Part shown: positions 8,286 to 16,690 of the stretch, in pieces
Layout of the letters: each line of letters opens with the position of its first letter
Position numbering within the stretch: the first letter of the stretch is position 1
Source: Pseudarthrobacter sulfonivorans
GTDB taxonomy: Bacteria > Actinomycetota > Actinomycetes > Actinomycetales > Micrococcaceae
NCBI RefSeq assembly: GCF_001484605.1
Contig: NZ_CP013747.1
Span: 248,001 to 312,000 of the forward strand
Direction of reading: 5' to 3'
DNA length: 64,000 nt
Notes under the pieces: generated by a model
What the model was told of the DNA's origin: nothing
The model's input: the letters and a program-made list of their open reading frames with translations, nothing else
Databases searched by the model: none
Made by a program: the position numbers and the translations under genes

Positions 8286-8650
8286 GACGAGGCCCCCGAG
8301 GAGTTCTTCTTCATGGAAATGAACACCCGACTCCAAGTGGAACACCCCGTCACCGAAGAGGTCGTCCGCGTTCAAGGCAAGCGGCTGGACCTGGTCGAAT
8401 GGCCAGGTCCGCCTCGCCGCCGGTGAGGTCCTCACCGTCTCGCAGTCCGACGTCGTGCTCGAAGGACACGCGATCGAAACGCGCGTCCCCGCGGAAGATC
8501 CGGCTCATGGCTTCATGCCCACGATCGGACGTCTGCTCGAGACCCGGGAACCTGCCGGGCCAGGCGTTAGGGTGGACAGCTCGCTCACCGAGAACCTGGA
8601 GGTATCGCCGCACTACGACCCCATGATCGTACCGTTCCCCGCACGCGCCT
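8286..8650 (+). pseudogene. Biotin carboxylase fragment with a frameshift
   Basis: The first frame reads [20 protein letters not shown], the biotin carboxylase signature around the catalytic loop, ending at DLVEW. One extra C at about 8403 then shifts the frame; the next frame continues [32 protein letters not shown] and GPGVRVDSSL, matching the family up to SPHYDPMI. The N-terminal ATP-grasp part and the biotin domain are missing, leaving about 120 of some 450 residues. It is a dead relic of an acyl-CoA carboxylase alpha subunit. Confidence 0.75.
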
Positions 8651-8829
8651 GGGAGTCGAACGCCTGGACTGCCACAAAGGGTGAAGACACTTCTTGACGC
8701 CCGCGTCGACGAAATTCGGTTTAACGATGGCGGCGGGAGTGGCCCGTCAGAGGCAATTGCGGCAAAGCAAACTCCTCGGTCAATAGGCGCCCAAGCGCGC
8801 CAGTAATTGCCGCGGGACGGATATCAGGG

Positions 8830-9951
8830 TCAGGCTCGCTCGAGTAGTTTGATGGCGGGTTTGATCTCATTCCAGGTGTCCATTCGTCCGAAAGCCTCGT
8901 TGATTTGATCTAGTCCCTGGATACTGGTGATCATGCTCTCCCAATTGAAAGTCGCCCGATGGCGCCGGAGAAACTCCATTGCCCGCCACGTGTGGTGCGG
9001 GGCTGCTGCCCGCACGCCGGTTATCATAATATTTCTGACGTTCAGCACGGACGGGTTGAACTTCACCTCGACGTTGTGACCCTGGCCAACGACAACGTAT
9101 CGGCCGCCCTCGGCAACCATCTCCACGCCCTCCGCAAACGCTGCCGGAACGCCCGAGGCTTCGACAACGATGTCGCCGCCCCGCCCTCCTGTCATATCCC
9201 TAACCCACGCGACGCGTTCGGACGCACTCGGCATGTCGTCAATGTCGAGAATCTTCTCTGCTCCCCACGCGCGCGCCAGCTCAAGCCTTTGGGCAGGTCC
9301 ACCGACGACTATGACCTTCGCACCAGCGGCGACGTACCGCGCTACCGAGAATAGACCGAGCGGACCGGTGCCCTGAACGACAACAACGGTGCCCTCATCC
9401 ACCCCGCCGGATCTTTCGTAGGCGTGCACTACGGTTTGCATCGCGCAAGATGCTGCAGAGGCTACCGCGTCAGGGATCTCCTCCGGGACACGAATTGCAC
9501 CGCCCGTGGGAAAGACGTACCCGTATTCTGCGAAGCCACCGCCGAGAAATGGAAACTCGTCCTTCTGCCCGGCCATTGAGGATCGCCGGTTGGCGCAAAG
9601 AGTAGGCATGTGGTCCACAACACAATAACGGCAGCGACCACAGTACCCGTGTGTCCAGACGACTCGGTCACCTACGCGGAGATCTTGACCGACGGCGTCG
9701 GTATCAATGCCGTTCATCTCCGCGACCTGCCCAACGACTTCATGGCCGAGGACCAGCGGCAGCTCCCCCATATAACCTGGCGGAAGCGCGTTGGCCAGAA
9801 GATGTACGTCGGTAGCGCAGACCGTCGCAACCAAGTTTCGCGTGAGGATGGCGCCCTGCTCCAGAGGAAAAGGGATCTTCACTGGGAGGATTTGCATCGG
9901 CGCGCCGAACTCGACGACCACCGCCGCCCGGCACTGTTCCGGAAGTAACAT
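8830..9951 (-). CDS. Zinc-dependent medium-chain alcohol dehydrogenase
   Basis: 373 residues. Catalytic zinc ligands are visible as VCATD (near residue 44) and GHEVVGQV (near 68). The structural zinc site is GYCGRCRYC with a later C at MPTLC. The NAD-binding fold has GTGPLGLFSVARYVAAGA (near 194), and VVEASGVPAAF is a typical later motif. ATG at 9951 is preceded by AAAGGGATAAGAA. It lies 111 bp downstream of the DUF6282 gene on the same strand and probably shares its transcript. Substrate unknown; the context suggests oxidation of an alcohol intermediate to an aldehyde for the aldehyde dehydrogenases nearby. Confidence 0.9.
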   Translation of the reverse strand: MLLPEQCRAAVVVEFGAPMQILPVKIPFPLEQGAILTRNLVATVCATDVHLLANALPPGYMGELPLVLGHEVVGQVAEMNGIDTDAVGQDLRVGDRVVWTHGYCGRCRYCVVDHMPTLCANRRSSMAGQKDEFPFLGGGFAEYGYVFPTGGAIRVPEEIPDAVASAASCAMQTVVHAYERSGGVDEGTVVVVQGTGPLGLFSVARYVAAGAKVIVVGGPAQRLELARAWGAEKILDIDDMPSASERVAWVRDMTGGRGGDIVVEASGVPAAFAEGVEMVAEGGRYVVVGQGHNVEVKFNPSVLNVRNIMITGVRAAAPHHTWRAMEFLRRHRATFNWESMITSIQGLDQINEAFGRMDTWNEIKPAIKLLERA

Positions 9952-10062
9952 TTCTTATCCCTTTCATTGGGGTTTCACTGGAGCATTTAGATATGTGCGT
10001 CTCGCTGGACTTGTCTTGCGGTAGGGCAGGGCCGATGATGTACGGATGCTCCGTCTTGGTGC

Positions 10063-10977
10063 TTACACGGGCAGTCCAATGAGGCGGGCGGGATTGGTCC
10101 GGAGTGTCAGGTCTAGCTCGGGTTCCTTGAGGCCCGCATTGAGCAGCAACCGTGCGAACATCCGCAGTTGCTCATAAGGCCACAAAGCCAGGTCCACGCT
10201 GCCCCCGTCCGATGCCAAGATGAAGCTTTCTGCGCCGAATCGCTGAATGGTCGCCACCAAACGTGAGTATGTGTAGTCAAGGTCCTTTTGCAGCTTCGGC
10301 ACCAGCATCACCCCGCTGACAATTTCGATAAGCCCGCCGGCAGCAACCACCTTACCCAGAAACTCCTCGTCGACCCGCGGCAAGTAAAAGACGTGGTTGA
10401 CGAGCACTTTGATTCCGCGCGGCTTTGCATAGGCAAGAACGGCTAGTATCTCGTGAGGACCCAGATGCGACGTAGCGAACACGGCGTCGTGGTCCCCGAT
10501 GAGATCAAGGACGTTCCTGGCTGCGGATGTGAGTTGGCCGGTTTCATCGGTCACCTGCACACCGGCGTCCGGGCTGCCCGGCATGGCCATGCCGGGCCGA
10601 CCCCACGAACCCAGACCGCCCATGATCTCGCCGTGGTAAGCGGCGTGCCCTGATGGTCCCCACACTATCCGGCCACCGGTGAGCAATGCGGCCTCCACCG
10701 CGTATGGGTTCACCCCTCCAACTGTCCAGTTGAGGGTAATGCCGCCGACTACGTCAATCCCTGGGACCGCTTGACTGGAAAGCCGGGCTCGGGACACAGT
10801 GCTTTCGTGATGACTCTTGATGGCTATGGCGCGTAGCCCGGCGCCGGCGCAGAGTCGGGCGGTCTCGATATCGTCACCGAGCCTGGCAAATAGGCACGGC
10901 GCTGTGTGGACGTGCAGGTCGATGGCCCCTTGGAGGTCGTATGGTCCTCGTCCCGCAGCGAGGGGCGAATTTGTCAT
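10063..10977 (-). CDS. DUF6282-type metal-dependent hydrolase-like protein
   Basis: 304 residues. Candidate metal ligands spread along the chain as in TIM-barrel hydrolases: DLHVHTAPC near the N-terminus, KSHHEST, ATSHLGPHE, LVNHVFYLPRVDEEF and ASDGGS near the C-terminus. A conserved block NWTVGGVNPYAVEAALLTGG and GPSGHAAYHGEIMGGLGSWG is shared almost unchanged with the paralogue at 61494-62405. ATG at 10977 follows GGAGG by 11 nt and aligns with the paralogue's start, so the longer reading to 11058 is rejected. It precedes the zinc alcohol dehydrogenase. Family function is not established to my knowledge; recurrence beside oxidation genes suggests hydrolysis of a lactone, amide or ester intermediate. 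Confidence 0.8.
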   Translation of the reverse strand: MTNSPLAAGRGPYDLQGAIDLHVHTAPCLFARLGDDIETARLCAGAGLRAIAIKSHHESTVSRARLSSQAVPGIDVVGGITLNWTVGGVNPYAVEAALLTGGRIVWGPSGHAAYHGEIMGGLGSWGRPGMAMPGSPDAGVQVTDETGQLTSAARNVLDLIGDHDAVFATSHLGPHEILAVLAYAKPRGIKVLVNHVFYLPRVDEEFLGKVVAAGGLIEIVSGVMLVPKLQKDLDYTYSRLVATIQRFGAESFILASDGGSVDLALWPYEQLRMFARLLLNAGLKEPELDLTLRTNPARLIGLPV

Positions 10978-11203
10978 GTGTCTCGACCCTCCGCTGAGAG
11001 GACAGGTCGCAGAATGGCGGCCCAACCGTTCTGACGAAACGAAACTATCTTCATGCAAAATCTCCTAGAGCTGTATGCGGGAAAGCAGTTTGAGGGAATG
11101 TCCACGCAATCGGTGGAGTCATCGCTTGTCGATGCCCAGTTGCCGCCGTTTCTGTCAGCAACTGGTCTTGGTGGAAGTCCACTATCAGTCCACATTGGTA
11201 GGA

Positions 11204-11261
11204 GTCAGGCAGTCTCCAGAGCCCATCACGCTGATGCAGATGTGGTCTGAGACTGCCTGAC
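11204..11261. repeat. 13-bp perfect inverted repeat, 32-bp spacer
   Basis: GTCAGGCAGTCTC at 11204-11216 and GAGACTGCCTGAC at 11249-11261. It lies between the MHS permease stop and the DUF6282 start. No U-tract follows and the loop is large, so a simple terminator is unlikely; operator pair or element-end remnant are alternatives. Confidence 0.5.
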
Positions 11262-11295
11262 GACCTCCCCGTGCGCGAGGTGAAGATTGTGTTGT

Positions 11296-12612
11296 CTAGC
11301 GGGCCAAGAGTGTGTTCTTTGTCTCGCGGCTGAACAGGAGGATGGCAAGCGCGGCGACGCTGGCCGCGACAATCCAGTACGCCGGCGCGATGTCACTACC
11401 GGTCCAAATGGTGGTTTGCAATGTGATGTAGGGAGCCAACCCGCCCGAAATCGCTACACCAACATTGAGGCCAACGGCCGAACCAGTCATACGAACCTTT
11501 GTCGGGAACCATTCCGCCATAAGCACGTAAACGATGCTGCCCGGTATGGCGTAAAAACCGAGCAGCGCGATCATAGCCACAGCGATCAGGACAAGCGATT
11601 CTGAATCCCGCACGATCACCAGGATGGGCACGGCGGTGACAATGAGCCCAACTATGCCAAAGATGGCCACCGGTCGCCGCCCGTACCGGTCGGCGAGGCT
11701 TCCCGCTATGAGTGCTAGCAATGCAGCGCAGAGCATTGCAATCCCCAAGATTAAGTAGACATCTGCGCTCGGAATATGCCGGGTCGTAATGAGGTACCCG
11801 ACTACAAATGCCATAGCAACAAACGAGGGCGCATTGACCGCGACGGTCACAGTGACGAGCTTTAGGAACGGCCGCCAGTGAAAGCGAAGCATCTCCGAAA
11901 TCGGGGAGGGCGCCACATCGTGGGATTTCTCGATTGCCAGGAACTCAGGCGAATCCTCCATACGTTTGCGGAGGTAGATCACGACAAGGGTCAATGGGGC
12001 GCTAATCAGGAAGGGGATGCGCCACCCAAACTCGGACATCTGCTCAGTAGTCAAAGAAAAAGCGAACCCGGCAGCAGTAAGCGCACCAAGCGCTTGGCCG
12101 AATATGACGGACCCTGGCACGATCCCGCCGAAGGTCCCGCGCCGGTGAGCCGGTGCCGACTCGACGACGAAAGTAGACGCACTAACTCCTTCACCCGCCG
12201 CTGATAGCCCCTGGAACAATCTCAGCAGCACGAGCAGCACAGGTGCTGCGAAGCCAATGGTCTCGTAAGTAGGGAGCAGGCCCATCCCGAGGGTCGCAAT
12301 CCCCATCAGAACGACGGTTGCGGTAAGAACGAATCGCCGCCCCTTCTTGTCACCTAGCCATCCCCACATCACCGCACCGAACGGTCTTACAACATAAGCG
12401 ACCCCCAAGGTAGCGACTGCTGCCAACGTTGAGGCGGTGGCGTTTGTGGAGGGAAAGAACAGGGGCGCGAAATACACGAGCAAAAATGTATACATGGTGA
12501 TGTCGAAATATTCAATGACACTGCCGAGCGCAGCGCCGGTAATAATTGTCTTTCTGCCAGACTTCGGGATAATCGGAACCGAGACATCGTTCACGATATT
12601 TGGATTTGCCAC
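11296..12612 (-). CDS. MFS permease, metabolite:H+ symporter (MHS) type
   Basis: 438 residues, 12 predicted spans. The N-terminus has the MHS hallmarks GSVIEYFDITMYTFLLVYFA and LGVAYVVRPFGAVMWGWLGD followed by KKGRR, the loop 2-3 motif. The MHS family carries organic acids, sugars acids and osmolytes with protons. The start is GTG (GTGGCAAATCC) at 12612 after AGGAGGTCAAT. Same length as, and strongly similar to, the permease at 27930-29246, so the two are paralogues serving neighbouring operons. The gene likely leads an operon with DUF6282 and the alcohol dehydrogenase (237-bp gap). Confidence 0.9.
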   Translation of the reverse strand: MANPNIVNDVSVPIIPKSGRKTIITGAALGSVIEYFDITMYTFLLVYFAPLFFPSTNATASTLAAVATLGVAYVVRPFGAVMWGWLGDKKGRRFVLTATVVLMGIATLGMGLLPTYETIGFAAPVLLVLLRLFQGLSAAGEGVSASTFVVESAPAHRRGTFGGIVPGSVIFGQALGALTAAGFAFSLTTEQMSEFGWRIPFLISAPLTLVVIYLRKRMEDSPEFLAIEKSHDVAPSPISEMLRFHWRPFLKLVTVTVAVNAPSFVAMAFVVGYLITTRHIPSADVYLILGIAMLCAALLALIAGSLADRYGRRPVAIFGIVGLIVTAVPILVIVRDSESLVLIAVAMIALLGFYAIPGSIVYVLMAEWFPTKVRMTGSAVGLNVGVAISGGLAPYITLQTTIWTGSDIAPAYWIVAASVAALAILLFSRETKNTLLAR

Positions 12613-12757
12613 ATTGACCTCCTAGGTGAGTACTCGCCTTGCATAGGATAGGTAAACTCTGCAGGGCTGCCATGTTGCCCCGAGACCAGATGCATCAGGG
12701 CATAGTTCGGGACAGAAATAACAAGTTGAAAATCGTCAAGCCACGCCCAGTGGACTG

Positions 12758-12814
12758 TTACGCGTTGACCGTGATGCCGGTGCCACCGCCAACAGGCAGT
12801 AAGACACCGTAATG
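12758..12814 (-). pseudogene. C-terminal tail of a lost SDR dehydrogenase
   Basis: The last 18 codons and a stop read HYGVLLPVGGGTGITVNA. This mirrors the end of the intact SDR at 25239-26048 (ALPVDGGSSITVNA). Nothing upstream is recognisable, so only the tail survives. It shows that a cluster like the 25239 operon was once represented here. The rest of 12613-12889 holds nothing I recognise. Confidence 0.55.
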
Positions 12815-12889
12815 AACAACGGCTAACGCTCCAACAACTACCGACCGTCCCTCTGGTTCTAGTCTGTCAATGCAGGTAGTTTCGGGGCG

Positions 12890-14720
12890 TTGGCAATGGT
12901 TCGTAGCGGTTATACGTCTGCTGTTTTGTTCAGGGTGGTCGTTTGCCAGTTGGTGTATTCGGCGAGCCCGTGCAGGGAGTTTTCACAGCCGAGGCCCGAC
13001 TGTTTGTGGCCCCCGAATGCCTGATTGGGTGCGTACTGATGCACCTCATTGATCCAGACCGTACCTGCCTCGATTCGTGCCGCGATCCGCTCCAGCGCCT
13101 GCTCGTCCTTGCCCCAGACGGAGGCGCCCAGGCCCCACTGCGTATCGTTCGCACGGGAGATGACGTCTTCCTCGTCGCGCCATTTCAGCAGGGGCAGAAT
13201 CGGTCCAAAAGGTTCTTCTTGGACGATTCTCGAATCTTCGGGCGGGTTGTCCACAAAGGAAACAGGAATAAACCAACCCGGCTGCGATTCGTCGATCTGG
13301 CCGCCGAGGGCGAAGGCATAGCCGCGGTCGTTGCAGTCGGCGAAGAACTCTTTGACCTTCTCGAACTGCGGCGCGTTTTGAATAGGGCCAAGGTCCGTGT
13401 GCGGTTCCGCACCATTTCCCACTTTGACGGTCTTCGCATACTCAACCAAGGCATCACGGACGACGTCGTAGACGTCCTCGTGAATGTAAAGACGTTTGGT
13501 TGCGTTACAGAACTGGGCATTGTTCTGGAACGCCGCCCAGAACAGCTGGGGTGCTACCGTAGCCGGATCAACGTCAGGCAGGACAATGGCAGGGTCGTTC
13601 CCCCCAAGTTCCAAAGTCACGCGCTTGATCGATTTGGCCGCCGAGGCCATCACGTGGCGGCCGGTCTCCGTGCTGCCTGTGAAGGCGATCTTGGCGATGC
13701 CCGGATGCGAGGTCATCCGCTTTCCGAGGTCGTCTCCACCGGTGACCACGTTGAACACACCGGCGGGCAGAAGGTCCTGCACCAGCTCAGCAAGTTTGAG
13801 GGTGGTCAACGGCGTAAAAGGGCTCGGCTTAACGACGATCGTGTTGCCCGCCAAGATTGCCGGCGCAATTTTCCAGATCGCCAGCAGGATAGGAAAGTTC
13901 CAAGGCGCGATTGCCCCGATCACTCCTAAGGGCGTGTAGCGGGTGGTGACACGCCGGTTGTCGTCATCCACGAGCACCTCTGGGGTGAGCCGCTGCTTCG
14001 CGATCTCCCGACACCAGATCGCAGAGCCCATGATCTCCCATTCCGCACCAGCCCGTGGTTTGCCCTGCTCACGGGTGAGCAGAGCCATGAACTGCTCGGA
14101 GTGTTCCTCGATACGGTCACCGATCGCCGCAAGCACAGCGGCACGCTCCTCTATCGGCGTAGCTGCCCAGGCAGGGAACGCCCGCGCTGCCGCGGCCACG
14201 GCCTCGTCGAGCTGTTCCACGGACGCGTCCGGCGCTTTAGCGATGACCTGGCCGGTTGCGGGGTTGAACACGTCAAAGGTTGACATTGCGCTGACAGCCT
14301 GCCCGTCGATAACCAGGGCCCAATCATCCTCAAAGGAAACCGGTGTGCGCTCTACTCCCGTAATGGTCATTTGATTCTCCATCTGTCGCCTCGTTGCGAT
14401 ACCGGCGGCATTGCCAGCATCCACCTACGGTACGAGGCAACAAGGTGGCGAAACTGTAGCGTTTTAGCACAGTTCGAAACTCACCCCGGCATACCCAGCC
14501 CACGCAAGCGGCGATAAAGCGTGCTACGACTGATTCCAAGGTCCTCCGCCACACGGGACTTGTTCCCCTGATGACGTTCAAGGCTTAGGAGAAGGACCTT
14601 GTGCTCTGCCTGTTCCAAGGGGCCCAGCGGGTGTGAGGTTGACCAGGCGAGGCTTGCGGGCAAATGCCTGACGTCGATTGTGTCCCCGTCAGCGGTTTGG
14701 ACTGCGTTGTGCAGGACTGC
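12890..14720. repeat. 1831-bp direct repeat, copy 1
   Basis: Matches 18370-20200 at a constant offset of 5480 bp. The only difference I found is at 13729 (G) versus 19209 (A), synonymous in the aldehyde dehydrogenase. Similarity starts abruptly at 12890 and ends abruptly at 14720, where this copy is joined at TGCA to a decayed DUF6282 gene. No insertion-sequence ends or target duplications are visible at the borders. Confidence 0.93.
12910..14370 (-). CDS. NAD(P)-dependent aldehyde dehydrogenase, copy 1
   Basis: About 486 residues. The fold landmarks are complete: GVIGAIAPWNFPI (cofactor-site Asn), TIVVKPSPFTPL (cofactor Lys), FTGSTETGRHV, the catalytic glutamate in VTLELGGNDPAIVL, the catalytic cysteine in NAQFCNATKRLY, and EEPFGPILPLLKW. 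ATG at 14370 (MTITGVERTP) follows GGAGAATCAA; an upstream in-frame start at 14424 lacks a ribosome site. The protein is identical to the copy at 18390-19850. It oxidises an aldehyde to an acid, plausibly the product of the adjacent zinc alcohol dehydrogenases. Its usual regulator is truncated here, so expression may depend on read-through or remaining promoter sequence. Confidence 0.93.
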   Translation of the reverse strand: MTITGVERTPVSFEDDWALVIDGQAVSAMSTFDVFNPATGQVIAKAPDASVEQLDEAVAAAARAFPAWAATPIEERAAVLAAIGDRIEEHSEQFMALLTREQGKPRAGAEWEIMGSAIWCREIAKQRLTPEVLVDDDNRRVTTRYTPLGVIGAIAPWNFPILLAIWKIAPAILAGNTIVVKPSPFTPLTTLKLAELVQDLLPAGVFNVVTGGDDLGKRMTSHPGIAKIAFTGSTETGRHVMASAAKSIKRVTLELGGNDPAIVLPDVDPATVAPQLFWAAFQNNAQFCNATKRLYIHEDVYDVVRDALVEYAKTVKVGNGAEPHTDLGPIQNAPQFEKVKEFFADCNDRGYAFALGGQIDESQPGWFIPVSFVDNPPEDSRIVQEEPFGPILPLLKWRDEEDVISRANDTQWGLGASVWGKDEQALERIAARIEAGTVWINEVHQYAPNQAFGGHKQSGLGCENSLHGLAEYTNWQTTTLNKTADV

Positions 14721-14744
14721 ATGCAGCTTGGGCGCTAGCATCAC
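14481..14744 (-). pseudogene. Truncated C-terminus of the AcoR-like regulator
   Basis: Only the last 80 or so codons remain: AVLHNAVQTADGDTIDVRHL through the Fis-type helix-turn-helix (KSRVAEDLGISRSTLYRRLR). They are identical to the end of the intact regulator at 19961-21568. Upstream of 14720 the frame continues eight codons into unrelated DNA (MMLAPKLH), so a short fusion protein carrying just the DNA-binding domain could be made. Created by the 1831-bp duplication. Confidence 0.85.
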
Positions 14745-15212
14745 TCCGCTGACGAACTCGATGCGCCGGCAGCCACCACCTTGCTAAGAACCTCCACGCC
14801 GATCCGCGCAAGAAAGGCGAGATTGACGAGGATTATATTCCGCGAGACTTTGCCTAACCGAGAAAGGCTGGGATCTCCGGGGGCCCACGTGCGCCGTAGC
14901 GGTACAGCTTCGTGATCCCCGATGATCAAGGGTGGTCCTAGTCGCGGTGTGCAGGTGACCGGTTTCATCGGTCACCTGCACACCGGTGTCGGTGTTAACC
15001 TGCATGTCGATGTCGGGCCTCCCCCAGCAACTCAAACCGCCCATCATCTCGCCGTTGTAGGCCGCACGCACGGTTGGCCCCTCACCATCAAGCTGCCAGC
15101 GAGCAAAGCGGTCTCCACCGCGTAAGGGTTCACTCCTCCAACTGCCCAGCTGAGGGTGATACCCTGACGACGTCAACCTGGAACCGATTGACTCGAGAGC
15201 GGGGCCCGGGGC
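14721..15212 (-). pseudogene. Decayed DUF6282 gene
   Basis: The nucleotide sequence follows the intact gene at 10063-10977: compare TGCAGCTTGGGCGCTAGCAT here with TGCAGCTTCGGCACCAGCAT at 10291. Translated pieces such as AAYNGEMMGGLSCWGRPD and TGVQVTDETGHL are recognisable, but stops and frameshifts break the frame, and both ends are missing. It is fused to the duplicated regulator end at 14720. It contains an unusual 17-bp hairpin (14945-14985). The following 235 bp up to 15447 hold nothing I recognise. Confidence 0.8.
14945..14985. repeat. 17-bp-stem palindrome inside the DUF6282 relic
   Basis: CGGTGTGCAGGTGACCG pairs perfectly with CGGTCACCTGCACACCG around the 7-nt loop GTTTCAT. The matching part of the intact gene (around 10535-10575) has the right arm but not the left, so the symmetry arose after duplication. 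Confidence 0.75.
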
Positions 15213-15447
15213 GGCGTACCTTCATGGTGAGTCTGATTGCTTTCTTCCACCCCGGCCAAAGCTCGCGCCCACGAATGGGGACCAAGCCGCACGGGTAGAT
15301 TGCCGAAGCCCCTTGGCCGCCGTGAGCATCATGCACCCTCATGCGGTTGGAATCACGGGCAGGGCGTAACAGGCCAGTTGTCTGTCCAACGGTTAAATTT
15401 CTCTGCCATGTCTTCCTTAGATTGGTCGGGTTGAGCGGCCCGCAGGG

Positions 15448-16536
15448 TTAGTTCTCATCGATAACCAGGCCCGCTCGGGTGACCTGGCGCGCTTCGGCAG
15501 CCTGTAGGGCGGCGCGGACGTCTGTCAGGGCAAAGTCGGTGTCAACGAGGTCCTCCCAAGGAAACTGTGGGGTGGATTCGATGAAGGAGACGGATTTGCC
15601 CAAGACGTCAGCCTGATAGCGGTAGGACGCGCGGATCTGCACGCCGGACCGGGTGAAAAGTCCCGGGTCGAACTGCGTGAATTTGTTGGGCGTGACGTTG
15701 CCGATGGAGACCATGATGCCTCCGGGTCGGACAGACTTGACAGCCTCCGAGAACGCTTCCGGGACACCAGTCACATCAATCACTACATCGGCCCCACCAT
15801 CGGTGCTCTCCCGCATTAGCTCGACACGGCCGGCTCCGCCGTCGGCCTCAGAAATGTCGATTGCATGATGAGCACCGAATTCGATGGCCTTGGTCAGCCG
15901 GTTTGTGGCCATTTCAGCCACGAATACCTCGGCTCCCATCTGACTCGCAATCGCAGCAGCGCACACGCCAAGGCCACCGGCGCCGAGCACGAGGACTTTC
16001 TGGCCGCGTTTGATCTCTCCGGTTTCGCAGCCGGCATAGACCTGAGAGAGTGCGCAGTTGGCCGAGGAAACGGCCTTGCTGGAAATGCTATCCGGCACCT
16101 TGTAAACGAATTGATCCGAACTAACAGCATAGTGGGTACCAAATGTTCCGTGGAAGTGCGGAGCCACGTCAGCCTGGGTGGACCCTCCTGGTGTGGCATT
16201 CCGGCATAAGTTTCCCTGCCCGGCGTTGCATGCAGGGCAACGTCGACAGACCTGAAAGTACGTGGAAACGACCCGGTCGCCTTCCTTCAAGTCATTGCCG
16301 GCGAAGTCCCGGGTAACCCCTGCCCCCAAGCGTTCAATCCTGCCTACTCCTTCATGGCCGAGCGCGCCACCGGCCTTCACCAGTGGGTGGTGCCCCCGCA
16401 GAATATGCACATCCGAACCACAGACATTTGCCCGAATCATTTTCATTAGGAGTCCGCCGGAAACGGGGTCGGGCAAGTTATATTCCCGCTGTTCCACTTC
16501 ATGGGGACCCCTCAGGACAGTGGTGATGCCTTTCAA
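15448..16536 (-). CDS. Zinc-dependent medium-chain alcohol dehydrogenase
   Basis: 362 residues. Catalytic zinc site NVCGSDVHIL and GHEGVGRIERLG; structural zinc site CRRCPACNAGQGNLC; cofactor fold VLGAGGLGVCAAAIASQMGA and VIDVTGVPEAF. The start is TTG at 16536 after AAGGAGAAACCA, a strong ribosome site; no better ATG exists nearby. It lies 154 bp downstream of a frameshifted MFS permease on the same strand. The intervening DNA holds no gene. It differs clearly from the dehydrogenase at 8830, so it is not a recent duplicate. Probably oxidises an alcohol intermediate before the aldehyde dehydrogenase. Confidence 0.9.
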   Translation of the reverse strand: MKGITTVLRGPHEVEQREYNLPDPVSGGLLMKMIRANVCGSDVHILRGHHPLVKAGGALGHEGVGRIERLGAGVTRDFAGNDLKEGDRVVSTYFQVCRRCPACNAGQGNLCRNATPGGSTQADVAPHFHGTFGTHYAVSSDQFVYKVPDSISSKAVSSANCALSQVYAGCETGEIKRGQKVLVLGAGGLGVCAAAIASQMGAEVFVAEMATNRLTKAIEFGAHHAIDISEADGGAGRVELMRESTDGGADVVIDVTGVPEAFSEAVKSVRPGGIMVSIGNVTPNKFTQFDPGLFTRSGVQIRASYRYQADVLGKSVSFIESTPQFPWEDLVDTDFALTDVRAALQAAEARQVTRAGLVIDEN

Positions 16537-16690
16537 TGGTTTCTCCTTATTGTCGTTCGCTGTGCGAAGGTACCGCTAGGTATTGTTTGATGATTTCGCT
16601 AATCTGCTTGTAAATTTCCGCGAGTTCTGGGGCAGCCCAGGTTCTGGTGTCGTTTTGTAGCCACAAGGGTTTCCTGTCGACTTGCCTTGT

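Larger units (their letters stand above)
6316..8829. other. Decayed, gene-poor segment with several gene relics
   Basis: No intact gene can be supported across about 2.5 kb, the longest such stretch in the window. Recognisable pieces are listed separately: serine recombinase, tRNA 3' end and biotin carboxylase. A further weak piece at about 6586-6675 (plus strand) reads ISGIVRPSLKAGDPVKAAKIV, which resembles a biotinyl/lipoyl-type domain; this is tentative. The stretch 6910-7780 holds nothing I recognise. Mixed orientations and frameshifts suggest an old insertion or recombination junction. Confidence 0.6.

Noticed and set aside
12943..13929. 328-codon plus-strand frame (also at 18423-19409)
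   Set aside because: It is antisense to the aldehyde dehydrogenase and is duplicated only because that gene is duplicated.
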